DNA of 64,000 nt from Thermoplasmata archaeon. Lineage in GTDB: Archaea; Thermoplasmatota; Thermoplasmata; Lutacidiplasmatales; UBA184. The notes under the pieces are model-generated. The model ran no database searches. It was given only the letters and a program-made list of their open reading frames with translations, and was not told the origin of the DNA. Position 1 is the first letter of the stretch. Every line of letters starts with the position of its first letter. The translations under genes were made by a program, and so were the position numbers. Shown here piece after piece: positions 18,172-27,634 of the stretch. The stretch is from assembly GCA_021828195.1 (NCBI GenBank), contig JAKASQ010000003.1, forward strand, positions 23,516-87,515, written 5' to 3'.

Positions 18172-18720
18172 TCATCGCTTCCGGGCCCGACGCGATCCCG
18201 TGCTGGAGCGCCGCGCGCGTTCGAGGCGCGCGAGCGTCCCGCGAAGTTCACGGGCCCCTTGTCGGCACATGAGGGCCCGCCCGCGCGCTGACGGAATGAG
18301 GGCGACGGATTCCGACAGCTCGACGAACATCGTGAGGGAGCGGCGCAGGTGCTCGATCGCCCACTCGGGACGCGCGGCGGGATCGACGATGTCGAGGATG
18401 AGGCGGCGCAGCTCCATGTACCGCCCCCCGCCGTCCCGGATCCGCGCCCGCATCACGGCGAGTCGCGCGCGCCCCCTCGGGGTGACGAGGTAGACCTTGC
18501 GTCCGCCCCGGGCTTCGGTCCGGGCGAGCTTCTGCCGGACGAGGCTCTTCAAGATTGGATAGACCGCACCGGCTCCCGGCCGCCATCCTCCCTTCGTCGC
18601 TTCGCCGATGCGCTCGGCGAGCTGCCAGCCGTAGATCGGTTCGCGGCTCATTTGATGGAGCGCGTACATGCCGATCATCCCGCCGGGCCAGTTCCGGAGC
18701 GGTCGCGCCGAAGGTGCCAC
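18172..18720 (-). CDS. PadR-family transcriptional regulator
   Basis: MIGMYALHQMSREPIYGWQLAERIGEATKGGWRPGAGAVYPILKSLVRQKLARTEARGGRKVYLVTPRGRARL. Confidence 0.85.
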   Translation of the reverse strand: MAPSARPLRNWPGGMIGMYALHQMSREPIYGWQLAERIGEATKGGWRPGAGAVYPILKSLVRQKLARTEARGGRKVYLVTPRGRARLAVMRARIRDGGGRYMELRRLILDIVDPAARPEWAIEHLRRSLTMFVELSESVALIPSARGRALMCRQGARELRGTLARLERARRSSTGSRRARKR

Positions 18721-18739
18721 GCCGGAAGGAGCGCCCGAT

Positions 18740-18753
18740 TTTATATATCGATA
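18740..18753 (-). promoter_or_regulatory. TATA-like element overlapping the palindrome TATCGATA, upstream of the padR-like gene
   Basis: + strand tttatatatcgata; 20-35 bp upstream of the start at 18720. Confidence 0.45.
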
Positions 18754-18926
18754 CTGGGAGTCCGCTCCCTCACTCCCGGACCGCCCGTCCGCGCTCCGGC
18801 CGAGATCGGGGGATGCGGTTCGATGTGGCGGAGGGCCGATCGACGCCCCCTCCGTCTGCGGGGGAAGAACGGCCTCCGAACGGTCCGGTCGTACGCGTCG
18901 GGCAGTGGCGTTCGCGTCCCCGAGCC

Positions 18927-18934
18927 CTTATAAG
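18927..18934 (+). promoter_or_regulatory. TATA-like element of the pirin gene
   Basis: cttataag, 35-45 bp upstream of the GTG (18962) / ATG (18971) candidate starts. Confidence 0.5.
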
Positions 18935-18970
18935 TTACTTTGCGCCATCTGATGTACGAAAGTGATTCCG

Positions 18971-19846
18971 ATGACCGCGCCACGACGTTCTGTAACCCGC
19001 CGTTTCCCCGGAATTCCCACGCTGGAGGGCGCTGGCGTGCGGCTGCGGCGGTCGTTTTCGAACGGGCAGGTTCCATTGTTCGATCCGTTCCTCCTGCTCG
19101 ACAACTTTGGGTCGGCGAACCCCGCGGAGTACATGGCCGGGTTTCCCTGGCATCCCCACCGGGGGATCGAGACCGTGACCTACATGCTCGAGGGGCGGAT
19201 TGCCCACGGAGACACCCTTGGAAACTCCGGCGTGATCGACGCCGGTGATGTCCAGTGGATGACCGCGGGCAGCGGGATCATCCATCAGGAGATGCCCGAA
19301 CGCGCGGAGGGCCGGATGTCGGGGTTCCAGCTCTGGGTCAACCTCCCCGCGCGCCAGAAGATGGTCGTGCCGGCGTACCGGGGCCTCGGGGCGTCGGAGA
19401 TCCCCGAGGTCGAGACCGACACGGGCAATCGCGTCAAGGTCGTAGCCGGATCGTTCGGTACCGCGCACGGTCCGGTGTCGGGCCTCTCGGTCGATCCAAC
19501 GTACTTGGATGTCCGGGTGCCCGCGGGAGGATCGTTCGATATCCCAACGCACCCCGGCTACACCGCCTTCGCACACACGATCGAGGGATCGGGTCACTTC
19601 GACGCGAACGGCGAGGTCGTGGCGAGCGCGGGAGAGACCCTGCTCTACGGTCCCGGAGAGTCGATCCAAGTCGACGCCGGGGACGCTTCGCTGCGACTCC
19701 TGCTGGTCTCCGGTCGCCCGTTGCACGAGCCCGTGGCGTGGTACGGGCCGATCGTCATGAACTCGCAAGAGGAGCTCGTACGGGCCGCGCGCGAGTTGCG
19801 CAGCGGGGAGTTCATCAAGCACCCTCGTCCGATCGACGAGGAGTAG
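18971..19846 (+). CDS. Pirin family protein
   Basis: SVTRRFPGIPTLEGAGVRLRRSF...DPFLLLDNFGSANPAEYMAGFPWHPHRGIETVTYMLEGRIAHGDTLGNSGVIDAGDVQWMTAGSGIIHQEMP; GTG at 18962 is an alternative start. Confidence 0.92.
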   Translation: MTAPRRSVTRRFPGIPTLEGAGVRLRRSFSNGQVPLFDPFLLLDNFGSANPAEYMAGFPWHPHRGIETVTYMLEGRIAHGDTLGNSGVIDAGDVQWMTAGSGIIHQEMPERAEGRMSGFQLWVNLPARQKMVVPAYRGLGASEIPEVETDTGNRVKVVAGSFGTAHGPVSGLSVDPTYLDVRVPAGGSFDIPTHPGYTAFAHTIEGSGHFDANGEVVASAGETLLYGPGESIQVDAGDASLRLLLVSGRPLHEPVAWYGPIVMNSQEELVRAARELRSGEFIKHPRPIDEE

Positions 19847-20882
19847 GCATCGCCTCTCCGGCGGCCAGCGTCTCGAAGGCGTGGGCGAGCACGCGAACCG
19901 CGCGGTCGAGGTCCCCGACCTCCAGGAACTCTCCGTCGGTGTGGTCGAGGCGTGAATCTCCGGGCCCGTATGCGGCTCCTCGCACGCGCCAGGCCGGCGC
20001 CACGAGGTTGAGATCAGAGGTCCCCGTCTTTCGCCAGAGGGTCGGTCTCCCACCGGCCACCCGGATCCCTTGGGAGAGCGCAGCGACTACCCGATCGAGG
20101 CGATCCCCTTCGTACGGGTCGAGCTCCACGAGCGGCTCGATGGTCTCGGGGCCGCCGTCGCGCGGGAGCTGGGCGAGGAGGGCCGCGGCCCCGGTTCCAG
20201 GAGGGATCCTTAGATCGACCACCGCCTCCACGCGCTCCGCGCCCCCGTCCATCGTGGTGGCAATGGAAACGACCTTGAAGGTCAAGGAACGGAACGGGGT
20301 GGGGCCCGTTCGCCGCGCCACCTCCTGCCGCAGGCCCTGGATCCACTCCACCGCACGATCGGCGGTGGACGCGGTTGGTGTCGAAAGGTGAGCGCGGTCG
20401 CCAAGGAAGGTGGCCTTCAGACGAAGATCGCCCTTGTACCCGACGGCGAGTCCGTCCCACCCGCTCGGCTCTCCCGCGATCACGTACTCCGGTCGGAACG
20501 CTTCCAGGAGCGCACGGGCCCCCCGGCTATCGGTCTCTTCGCCGACCGCTGCGACCACTACGACCTCCCCTCGAGTGGGCGCGTTCCGACCCGCCAGTAA
20601 GGCGGCAGCGAGTGGCCCCTTCGCGTCGCACGCGCCTCGCCCGTAGATGCGGGTTCCCTGGCGCCGGACCGGCAAGGCCCCCTCGACGGTATCGATATGC
20701 CCGAGGAAGAGGATTTGGGGGCGGCCGGAACCTCGCCTCGCGATCCCATTCCCCGCCACATCGCTTGAGACCGAATAGCCGAGCCTTTGGGCGAGGGCCC
20801 GGAACCGCGCGACGGCCTGCGCTTCATGTCCGGAGGGGCTGTAAGCCTCCAGCAGCTCGACCAGGACCTCGGGATCATCCAT
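19815..20882 (-). CDS. lysK: [LysW]-lysine/ornithine hydrolase
   Basis: LLEAYSPSGHEAQAVARF...ILFLGHIDTVEGALPVR...GRGACDAKGPLAAALLA...GEETDSRGARALLEAFRPEYVIAGEPSGWDGLAVGYKG; position in Lys cluster. Confidence 0.88.
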   Translation of the reverse strand: MDDPEVLVELLEAYSPSGHEAQAVARFRALAQRLGYSVSSDVAGNGIARRGSGRPQILFLGHIDTVEGALPVRRQGTRIYGRGACDAKGPLAAALLAGRNAPTRGEVVVVAAVGEETDSRGARALLEAFRPEYVIAGEPSGWDGLAVGYKGDLRLKATFLGDRAHLSTPTASTADRAVEWIQGLRQEVARRTGPTPFRSLTFKVVSIATTMDGGAERVEAVVDLRIPPGTGAAALLAQLPRDGGPETIEPLVELDPYEGDRLDRVVAALSQGIRVAGGRPTLWRKTGTSDLNLVAPAWRVRGAAYGPGDSRLDHTDGEFLEVGDLDRAVRVLAHAFETLAAGEAMPTPRRSDEGA

Positions 20883-22032
20883 TCGCGAGAACCTCGGAGA
20901 TCGCGGCCAACCCGGCGGACCAGTCCGCCTCGGAGATGACGAGGGGGGGAAGCAGTCGGATGACGTTCGGTCCCGCTCCGATCGCGAGGAATCCCCGCTC
21001 GCGAAGCGCCTGGAGGTGCGGGGCGGCCCGCTCCTTGAGCTCGATCCCGATCAGGAGACCGAGACCCCGGACCTCACGGACGCGAGCGCTCGGAGAGCGA
21101 CGGAGCCGCGCCATCGCCTCGACCCCAAGACGTTCAGCGCGTTCGTCCAGGCGCTCGGAGACGAGGTAGTCGAGGGCCGCACGTCCCGCCGCGCAGGCGA
21201 GCGCATTTCCGCCGAACGTGGAGTGGTGGGTGCCACGGAATCGACGCTCGACGTCCTCGGTCGTGATCGTCGCGCCGATGGGGATTCCACCGGCGAGCGA
21301 CTTGGCGAGGACCAGGATGTCGGGGAGGATCCCCCACCGCTCGAAGGCGAACCGACGCCCGGTCCGGCCCATGCCCGTCTGGATTTCGTCGAAGATGAGA
21401 AGCGCACCGCTGCGATCGCAGATCGTGCGGGCCGCGTGGAGATACTCCGGGTCGATGACGTGCACTCCCCCTTCTCCCTGGACCAGCTCTAGAATGACCG
21501 CGGCCGTCGTTGGGCCCACGGCCCGATCGAGCTGGGCGGCGTCGTTGTACGGCACGTGGGAAAAGCCGGGAACGAGAGGCTCGAACGGTTCCCTCAAATC
21601 ACGCCGCCAGGTCGCCGAAAGTGCCCCGAACGTCCGCCCGTGGAACCCGCGCAACGCGGCAACGAACCCCGGCCGGGCGGTCGATGAGCGGGCGAACTTC
21701 AACGCCGTCTCCATCCCCTCGGCCCCGGAATTCGATAGGAAGACCCGGTCGAGGGAGGGCGGCAGGAGCTCCAGGAGACGCTGAACGAAGTCGTGCCGGG
21801 GAGGGGTGTCGCACGCGCTTCCGACGTGGATGAGCTGCCGCGCTTGCGTCTCGATGGCGTGCACGATGGCCGGATTGGAGTGGCCGAGATTCCCCACCCC
21901 GAGGGAGATGCCAAGATCCACGAACGATCGGCCCCGATCGTCCCAGAGCCGGGCGCCCTCGCCTCGGACGATCGTGATCTCGCGCCGTCCCACCGCCGCG
22001 AACTCTCCCCGAACGGGTGGGGCATCGCTCAT
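20875..22032 (-). CDS. lysJ: [LysW]-aminoadipate/glutamate semialdehyde aminotransferase (acetylornithine aminotransferase family)
   Basis: ALRGFHGRTFGALSATW...LIFDEIQTGMGRTGRRFAFERWGILPDILVLAKSLAGGIPIGATI; position in Lys cluster. Confidence 0.88.
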   Translation of the reverse strand: MSDAPPVRGEFAAVGRREITIVRGEGARLWDDRGRSFVDLGISLGVGNLGHSNPAIVHAIETQARQLIHVGSACDTPPRHDFVQRLLELLPPSLDRVFLSNSGAEGMETALKFARSSTARPGFVAALRGFHGRTFGALSATWRRDLREPFEPLVPGFSHVPYNDAAQLDRAVGPTTAAVILELVQGEGGVHVIDPEYLHAARTICDRSGALLIFDEIQTGMGRTGRRFAFERWGILPDILVLAKSLAGGIPIGATITTEDVERRFRGTHHSTFGGNALACAAGRAALDYLVSERLDERAERLGVEAMARLRRSPSARVREVRGLGLLIGIELKERAAPHLQALRERGFLAIGAGPNVIRLLPPLVISEADWSAGLAAISEVLANG

Positions 22033-22823
22033 TCGATCACCGTGCCGTGACCGGCCAGGGCGTGTTCGACCGGCTCGGGGACCGTCGACGAGGCGATCAC
22101 GATGCGGCCGACCCCCCCGGCTGCGGCCTCTTTGGCCGCGAGGATCTTCTTGCGCATTCGCCCCTCGGCGTACGGCATCATGGAGTCGACCGCATCGCGG
22201 GAGACCGAGTCGAACCGGCTCTCCGGATCGTGCCGATCGCGCAGCACGCCGCCCACATTCGTGAGCAGGAGGAGCGTTTCGGCGCCGAGCGCCACCGCGA
22301 CCTGAGCGGCGACTCGATCCGCGTCGACATTCAGCAATTCTCCCGTGCGGGAGATGGCGGGCGGCCCTACGACCGGAACGTACCCGGCGCCCAGCAATAC
22401 CCGGAGCAGATCCGCACGCACCTCCTCGACGACGCCGGAGCGGTCGTCCTTCACGCGAACGACCCTTCCGTCTTCGATCGCGCGGCTCGCCTCCTTCTTT
22501 CGGGCGATCAGGAGGCCCCCGTCCGCCCCACTGAGTCCCACCGCACGCACGCCGAGCGCACCGAGCGCGCGGACGAGCTCGGTCTGGATCCGTCCGGCCA
22601 TCGCCAGCACCACCACGTCCATGTGCTCGGAGTCGGTGTGTCGGGATACGACTCCGCTCGGAGACGTGTAGTACTTCGAGGGGCGGCCCATCGACCCGCT
22701 CAGTCGATCGATCTCCCCCGAGCCACCGTGGACCAGCACGTAGTCCGTGCGGCGCGCGAGATCAGCGAGCACGGGGCCCGCCTCGTTGCCCTCGGCGCCC
22801 CCGATCTTGATGACGATCGTCAT
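22029..22823 (-). CDS. lysZ: [LysW]-aminoadipate/glutamate kinase
   Basis: MTIVIKIGGAEGNEAGPVLADLARRTDYVLVHGGSGEIDRLS...VGLSGADGGLLIARKKEASRAIEDGRVV; position in Lys cluster. Confidence 0.88.
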   Translation of the reverse strand: MTIVIKIGGAEGNEAGPVLADLARRTDYVLVHGGSGEIDRLSGSMGRPSKYYTSPSGVVSRHTDSEHMDVVVLAMAGRIQTELVRALGALGVRAVGLSGADGGLLIARKKEASRAIEDGRVVRVKDDRSGVVEEVRADLLRVLLGAGYVPVVGPPAISRTGELLNVDADRVAAQVAVALGAETLLLLTNVGGVLRDRHDPESRFDSVSRDAVDSMMPYAEGRMRKKILAAKEAAAGGVGRIVIASSTVPEPVEHALAGHGTVIE

Positions 22824-22827
22824 GGCT

Positions 22828-23856
22828 CTAGATCGGATGCAGGCCGGGGAACTCGAGGCCCATCGTCTCGGGAAACCCCGCCGCCACGTTCAGCGCTTGC
22901 AGGGCGTTGCCGGCGGCTCCTTTCATCAGATTGTCGATCGCGGAGGTAGCGATGATCCGGCCCGTATGGACATCGAGCGCGAAGCCGATGTCGCAGTAGT
23001 TCGACCCGCTGAGCACCTTCGGTTCCGGTTCCCGGTGGATGCCATCGGCCTCGTGCACGATCCGGACGAACGGCTCGGAACCGTACGCGGCCCGGTAGAC
23101 CCTCCAGATCTCCTTCTCGTCCACGGGCGCCCGCAGGAACGCGTGGCTCGTCGATAGGACGCCGCGGACTGCCTCGACCGCATGCGCCGACATGCCGATC
23201 TTCGCTCCCGTCTCCTGTTCGATCTCCGCGGTGTGCCGATGGCCGGCGGGCGCATAGAGGCGCATCGAGCCCGAGCGCTCCGGGTGGGACGACGCGGGGC
23301 CACTGTCGCTGCCTCCGGCCGAGGACCCGCTCTTGGCGTCCACGACCACCGGCCGATCCGTATCCACAAGGCCGGAGGCCACGAGGGGTCGCAGGGCGAG
23401 GATCGTCGCCGCCGCGATGCATCCAGGGTTGCTGATCAACGAGGACCCGCGGATCTCCTCGCGGTGGAGCTCGGGCAGGCCGTAGACCGAACGAACGAGC
23501 AGTTCGGGATGCGGGTGAGCGACCCCGTAATATTGCGGATACAGGCTGGGGTCCTTCAGCCGGTGGTCAGCGCTGAGATCGACGACGATCCCCCCTCGAG
23601 CGAGCCACTCGGGCATCCGATGCATCGATTCGCGGTGCGGAACCGCGACAAAGGTCACCTCGGCGGGCTTGAGCTCGCCGTGGGGGACGAATCTCAGATC
23701 CGTCGTTCGACGCAGGTTGGGATGAGCCCGGGTCACCGCTTTGCCGGCCATCGAGTCGGAGGAGACCTGCTCGAGCTCGATGCGCGGGTGTCGGAGGAGG
23801 AGGCGCAGAAGTTCGCCACCGACGTATCCGCTGCCGCCCACCACGGAGGCTCTCAT
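22828..23856 (-). CDS. lysY: [LysW]-aminoadipyl/glutamyl-phosphate reductase
   Basis: MRASVVGGSGYVGGELLRLLLRHPRIELEQVSSDSMAGKAVTRAHPNLR...SNPGCIAAATILALRPL; position in Lys cluster. Confidence 0.9.
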   Translation of the reverse strand: MRASVVGGSGYVGGELLRLLLRHPRIELEQVSSDSMAGKAVTRAHPNLRRTTDLRFVPHGELKPAEVTFVAVPHRESMHRMPEWLARGGIVVDLSADHRLKDPSLYPQYYGVAHPHPELLVRSVYGLPELHREEIRGSSLISNPGCIAAATILALRPLVASGLVDTDRPVVVDAKSGSSAGGSDSGPASSHPERSGSMRLYAPAGHRHTAEIEQETGAKIGMSAHAVEAVRGVLSTSHAFLRAPVDEKEIWRVYRAAYGSEPFVRIVHEADGIHREPEPKVLSGSNYCDIGFALDVHTGRIIATSAIDNLMKGAAGNALQALNVAAGFPETMGLEFPGLHPI

Positions 23857-24704
23857 CGTCGGGCGACCTCGGCGACGTAATCGAGGATGCGGTCGGCGAT
23901 GTCGAGGCCGGTCGCCGCCTGTAGGGACTTGAATTCGGGGGTGGGATTGACCTCATGGACCACGAGCCCGCTGGGGGCTTCCATCAGGTCCACCGCGAGG
24001 ATGCCTCCGCCCATCGCCTCGGCGGCGCGGATCGCGAGTGCGCGCACGGGCTCCGGAGGTTCGAAAGCCTCGGATTCGGCCCCACGGGCCGCATTGGTCC
24101 GCCAGTCGCTCGAACGTCGGTACATGGCTCCCACCACCGTCCGTCCGATGACCAAGACGCGCAGATCGCGATCGGGCTTGGGCACGTACTCCTGTACGTA
24201 GAACACGGAGTGCTGCGGAGAGGCGAGCGCGACCTTGTGCTCGATGATCTGCTCCGCCTCCTCGCGGTTGTGTACGCGGGCCATCAGTCGACCCCACGAG
24301 CCGATCGGAGGCTTCAGGACGGCGGGGTAGCCGATCTGATCGAGCGCGATCAACGCCGCCTCCGGGGTGAGCGCCACGATTGTTCGGGGGGTCGGGATCC
24401 CGGCCTCCCGGAGTCGCAGAGATCCGAGAATCTTATCGCCGGCCCGTTCGATGACGTCGGCCGCGTTGACGGTGGGGATTCCGTAGTGGGCGAAGAAGCG
24501 CATCGCGTACAGGCCGCGGGAGTGACTGACCGAACGGTTCAGGATCACGTCGACAGGCAGGTCCGGCGGTTCCAGGTCGAAGGCCATCCGCTCGTCGTCG
24601 AGGCGCTCGACCGTGATCCCACGGGCCTCGGCGGCCTGGAGGATCTGCTTCTCTTCGGGTCGGACGATGGTCAGGAAAATCCCGAGGCGGAGGGCGTCAC
24701 TCAC
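23853..24704 (-). CDS. lysX: LysW-glutamate/aminoadipate ligase, ATP-grasp (LysX/ArgX)
   Basis: RAGDKILGSLRLREAGIPTPRTIVA...GYPAVLKPPIGSWGRLMARV...DLRVLVIGRTVVGAMYRRS...VHEVNPTPEFKSLQAATGLDIADRILDY; GTG start overlaps the lysW stop. Confidence 0.88.
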   Translation of the reverse strand: MSDALRLGIFLTIVRPEEKQILQAAEARGITVERLDDERMAFDLEPPDLPVDVILNRSVSHSRGLYAMRFFAHYGIPTVNAADVIERAGDKILGSLRLREAGIPTPRTIVALTPEAALIALDQIGYPAVLKPPIGSWGRLMARVHNREEAEQIIEHKVALASPQHSVFYVQEYVPKPDRDLRVLVIGRTVVGAMYRRSSDWRTNAARGAESEAFEPPEPVRALAIRAAEAMGGGILAVDLMEAPSGLVVHEVNPTPEFKSLQAATGLDIADRILDYVAEVARR

Positions 24705-24858
24705 CCCAGTCTTCCGCCTCCTTCGGGGCCAGCTGGACCGCGGTCGGTAGAGTCGTCACGACCTCGAGCTCGGTCCCGCAGTCGGTGCACGGAAAGATCT
24801 CTCCGGCCACCATGGCGGCGCATTCGACGTGGGCATCGCACGCTGGGCACTCGGTCAT
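24697..24858 (-). CDS. lysW: Amino-group carrier protein LysW
   Basis: Manual translation (below ORF-track cutoff): MTECPACDAHVECAAMVAGEIFPCTDCGTELEVVTTLPTAVQLAPKEAEDWGE*; two CxxC motifs and the C-terminal EDWGE carrier motif. Confidence 0.93.
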   Translation of the reverse strand: MTECPACDAHVECAAMVAGEIFPCTDCGTELEVVTTLPTAVQLAPKEAEDWGE

Positions 24859-26279
24859 TTCGGTTCCTCCTGGAGCAGCTCCTCGATGAGCCCGGCCGAT
24901 CGGCCGAGCGAGGAGAGGGATGATTGCGCGACGCGCATGCGCGCGTCCGCGAGCTCGATCTGGTGTCGGACGGCGGTTGGGGCGGGGCCCCCGGGGGAGA
25001 GCCGACCGGCCAGCGGATCGGACGGATCGAACGTCCAGGCCGCAGCGGAAGGGCCGGGCCCGAGGCCGACCACGCCCTCGGCGTCCTCGAAGCGCCCACC
25101 GTGCGCGGCGACGTGGGCCGCGATCCGCTCATGCGCCTCTCGGAAGGGGACGCCGTGCCGGACGAGGTGCTCGGCCGCGTCCGTCGCGCGAAGCGCCGGA
25201 TCGGTCGCGGCCTCTCGCATGCGCTTGCGCTCGAACTCCAGGACGGGAACGGCCGCGGTCAGGGCCGCCAGCGTGGCCTCCGTAGTCGAAAGGGCGTCCA
25301 GAACGGGGGCCTTGTCTTCCTGAAGGTCTCGGTTGTAGGCGAGCGGCAGCCCCTTAAGCGTCACGAGCAGGGCGAGCAGATCGCCGATCGTCCGTCCGGC
25401 CTTCCCACGCGCGAGCTCGGCCACGTCGGGGTTGCGCTTTTGCGGCATCAGGCTGCTGCCCGAACCGAGACCGGGGCTTGCACGGAGATATCCGAACTCG
25501 GTCGACGCCCAGAGGACCAGCTCCTCTCCCATCGAGCTGAGATGCACCGAGAGCAGCGCGAGGTCGAAGGCGAGTTCCGCGAACCCATCTCGATCGCTGA
25601 CCGCGTCCAGGGAGTTCTCGAACGGGTGATCGAACCCAAGTCGACGGGCGACCCGATCCGGCTCGATCGGAAGGGTGGATCCGGCGAGCGCCCCCGCTCC
25701 GAGTGGGGAAACGTTCGACCGAGCGGCGGTCGCCAGGAGCCGATCGACGTCCCGCTGGAGCCGCCAAAAATGGGCGAGCAAGTGATGCGCCAAGGTCACG
25801 GGCTGCGCCCGCTGGAGGTGGGTGTACCCGGCGAGCGGCGTCTCGATCTCCTGGCGTGCGCGTTCGAGCAGCTTCGAGGCGAGTTCGTGAGTGCGCTGGG
25901 CGACGGAGGAGATCGCGACCCGCAGGAAGAGGCGCTCGTCCAAGGCGACCTGATCGTTCCGGCTACGCGCCGAGTGGATCTTGCCTCCGAGCGGGCCCAC
26001 CAGTTCCGTGAGCCGAATCTCCAGGTTCGTGTGCACATCCTCGAGGTCCTCCCTCCAGTCAAAGGATCCCTCGGCGAGCTCCCGGGCGATGCGACGGAGA
26101 CCGCCTCGGAGAGTCTCGACCTCGCTCGCGGATAGGATCCCCGCGTGCCCGAGCATCTCGGCGTGCGCGATGCTTCCCGCGAGATCGTACCGCGCAAGCG
26201 CGCGGTCCACCGAGAGCGAGTTGAGGAAGCCGGCGGCGGGCGTGCGAACGTACGCGGGAGCGGGGGTCGAGGTCGTCAT
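24855..26279 (-). CDS. argH: Argininosuccinate lyase
   Basis: YDLAGSIAHAEMLGHAGIL...EDVHTNLEIRLTELVGPLGGKIHSARSRNDQVALDERLFLR...GSSLMPQKRNPDVAELARGKAGR. Confidence 0.93.
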   Translation of the reverse strand: MTTSTPAPAYVRTPAAGFLNSLSVDRALARYDLAGSIAHAEMLGHAGILSASEVETLRGGLRRIARELAEGSFDWREDLEDVHTNLEIRLTELVGPLGGKIHSARSRNDQVALDERLFLRVAISSVAQRTHELASKLLERARQEIETPLAGYTHLQRAQPVTLAHHLLAHFWRLQRDVDRLLATAARSNVSPLGAGALAGSTLPIEPDRVARRLGFDHPFENSLDAVSDRDGFAELAFDLALLSVHLSSMGEELVLWASTEFGYLRASPGLGSGSSLMPQKRNPDVAELARGKAGRTIGDLLALLVTLKGLPLAYNRDLQEDKAPVLDALSTTEATLAALTAAVPVLEFERKRMREAATDPALRATDAAEHLVRHGVPFREAHERIAAHVAAHGGRFEDAEGVVGLGPGPSAAAWTFDPSDPLAGRLSPGGPAPTAVRHQIELADARMRVAQSSLSSLGRSAGLIEELLQEEPK

Positions 26280-26296
26280 GCTGAGCTCCCACGCGA

Positions 26297-27535
26297 TCAG
26301 TGCGGGATCCCTGTTCCCGGGGCGAGCGGCGACTTCACCGTTGCCTTCGATCCGATCGACGACCAGGTCCGCGTGGGCAGCCCCCAGACGTAAATGAACC
26401 CCTCCGCCATTTCGGCGCGAAATCGGTCGCCCCCGGAGTACGTGGCGAGATCTTGTCGATACATCGAGTACGGGGAGGTGCGACCGGCGATTCGTGCGGA
26501 GCCCTTGTAGAGCTTGACCGTGACCTCGCCCGAGACTCGCTCCTGAGTGGAGGTCACGAAGGCGTCGAGCGCCTCCCGCAACGGAGTGAACCACAGGCCG
26601 TCGTAGATCAGCAAGGAGTACCGCTGCTCGAGCGAGCGCTTCGTCTCGAGCAAATCGCGTGGAAGTACGAGCGCCTCGAGGGCCGCGTGGGCCCCGAGGA
26701 GGATCGTCGCTGCCGGACACTCGTAGACCTCGCGTGACTTGATTCCGACCAGACGCGACTCGACGTGGTCGATCCGACCGACGCCGTTCTCGCCACCGAT
26801 TCGGTTCAGTCGTTCGACAAGTTCACGCAACGAGAGTGCTTCGCTGCCCAAGGTCTGGGGACGGCCCCCTTCGAATCCGATCTTCACGTACGTAGGGCGA
26901 TCCGATGCTTCGAGGGGGGATCGCGTCCAGGCGTACACCTCCTCCGGCGGCTCGATCGCGGGATCCTCCAGAACCCCGCACTCCACCGAGCGCCCCCAGA
27001 GATTCTCATCGGTGCTGTACGGGGAGCGCTGGGCGGTGGGAACCGCTACGTGGTGGGCATGAGCGTACTCGACCTCTTCTTCGCGGGTCATCTTCCAGAC
27101 CCGGGCCGGAGCGATGACCTCGAGATCCGGTGCGAGTCCGGCCGTGCACAGATCGAAGCGGACCTGGTCGTTCCCCTTACCAGTACAGCCGTGGGCCACG
27201 TGCGATGCCCCTTCGCGACGCGCGACATCCACGAGATGCCAGCCGATCAGCGGCCGGGCGAGAGCCGTGCTGAGCGGGTACTGACCCTCGTAGAGGGCGT
27301 TCGCCGCGAGGGCAGGCGCGATAAACTCGTTGGCGAACTGCTCTCGGGCGTCCACCACATAGGCGCGCTCGGCGCCGGCGGCGAGCGCCTTGGCGCGAAC
27401 CGCTTCGAGATCGATGGGCTGACCCAGGTTCATCGTCAGCGCAATCACCTCGTATCCCTTCTCTCGAAGCCACGGGATCGCGACAGAGGTGTCGAGACCG
27501 CCGGAGTAAGCGAGAACAATCTTGCGGGTTTCCAT
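26297..27535 (-). CDS. argG: Argininosuccinate synthase
   Basis: METRKIVLAYSGGLDTSVAIPWLREKGYEVIALTMNLGQ...HGCTGKGNDQVRFD...YSTDENLWGRSVECGVLEDP. Confidence 0.93.
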   Translation of the reverse strand: METRKIVLAYSGGLDTSVAIPWLREKGYEVIALTMNLGQPIDLEAVRAKALAAGAERAYVVDAREQFANEFIAPALAANALYEGQYPLSTALARPLIGWHLVDVARREGASHVAHGCTGKGNDQVRFDLCTAGLAPDLEVIAPARVWKMTREEEVEYAHAHHVAVPTAQRSPYSTDENLWGRSVECGVLEDPAIEPPEEVYAWTRSPLEASDRPTYVKIGFEGGRPQTLGSEALSLRELVERLNRIGGENGVGRIDHVESRLVGIKSREVYECPAATILLGAHAALEALVLPRDLLETKRSLEQRYSLLIYDGLWFTPLREALDAFVTSTQERVSGEVTVKLYKGSARIAGRTSPYSMYRQDLATYSGGDRFRAEMAEGFIYVWGLPTRTWSSIGSKATVKSPLAPGTGIPH

Positions 27536-27560
27536 TTCGTGGGGCTTCGACGAGATGATG

Positions 27561-27600
27561 AAATGGGAGGCGCCTATAAGTACCATTTGACCGTGAATGG
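27561..27600. promoter_or_regulatory. Divergent control region with repeated AATGG/CCATT boxes flanking a TATA-like element
   Basis: aaatgg (27561-27566), cctataag (27573-27580), ccatt (27583-27587), aatgg (27596-27600); lies between argG (-) and the ACT-domain gene (+). Confidence 0.45.
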
Positions 27601-27634
27601 ACAAGCCGGACTTGTATGTCGGATTTCAGACACT

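Noticed and set aside
26765-27634. Long N-terminal part of the 506-aa ORF upstream of the ACT-domain gene
   Set aside because: Antisense to argG; the real start is the ATG at 27635 after the divergent promoter region.
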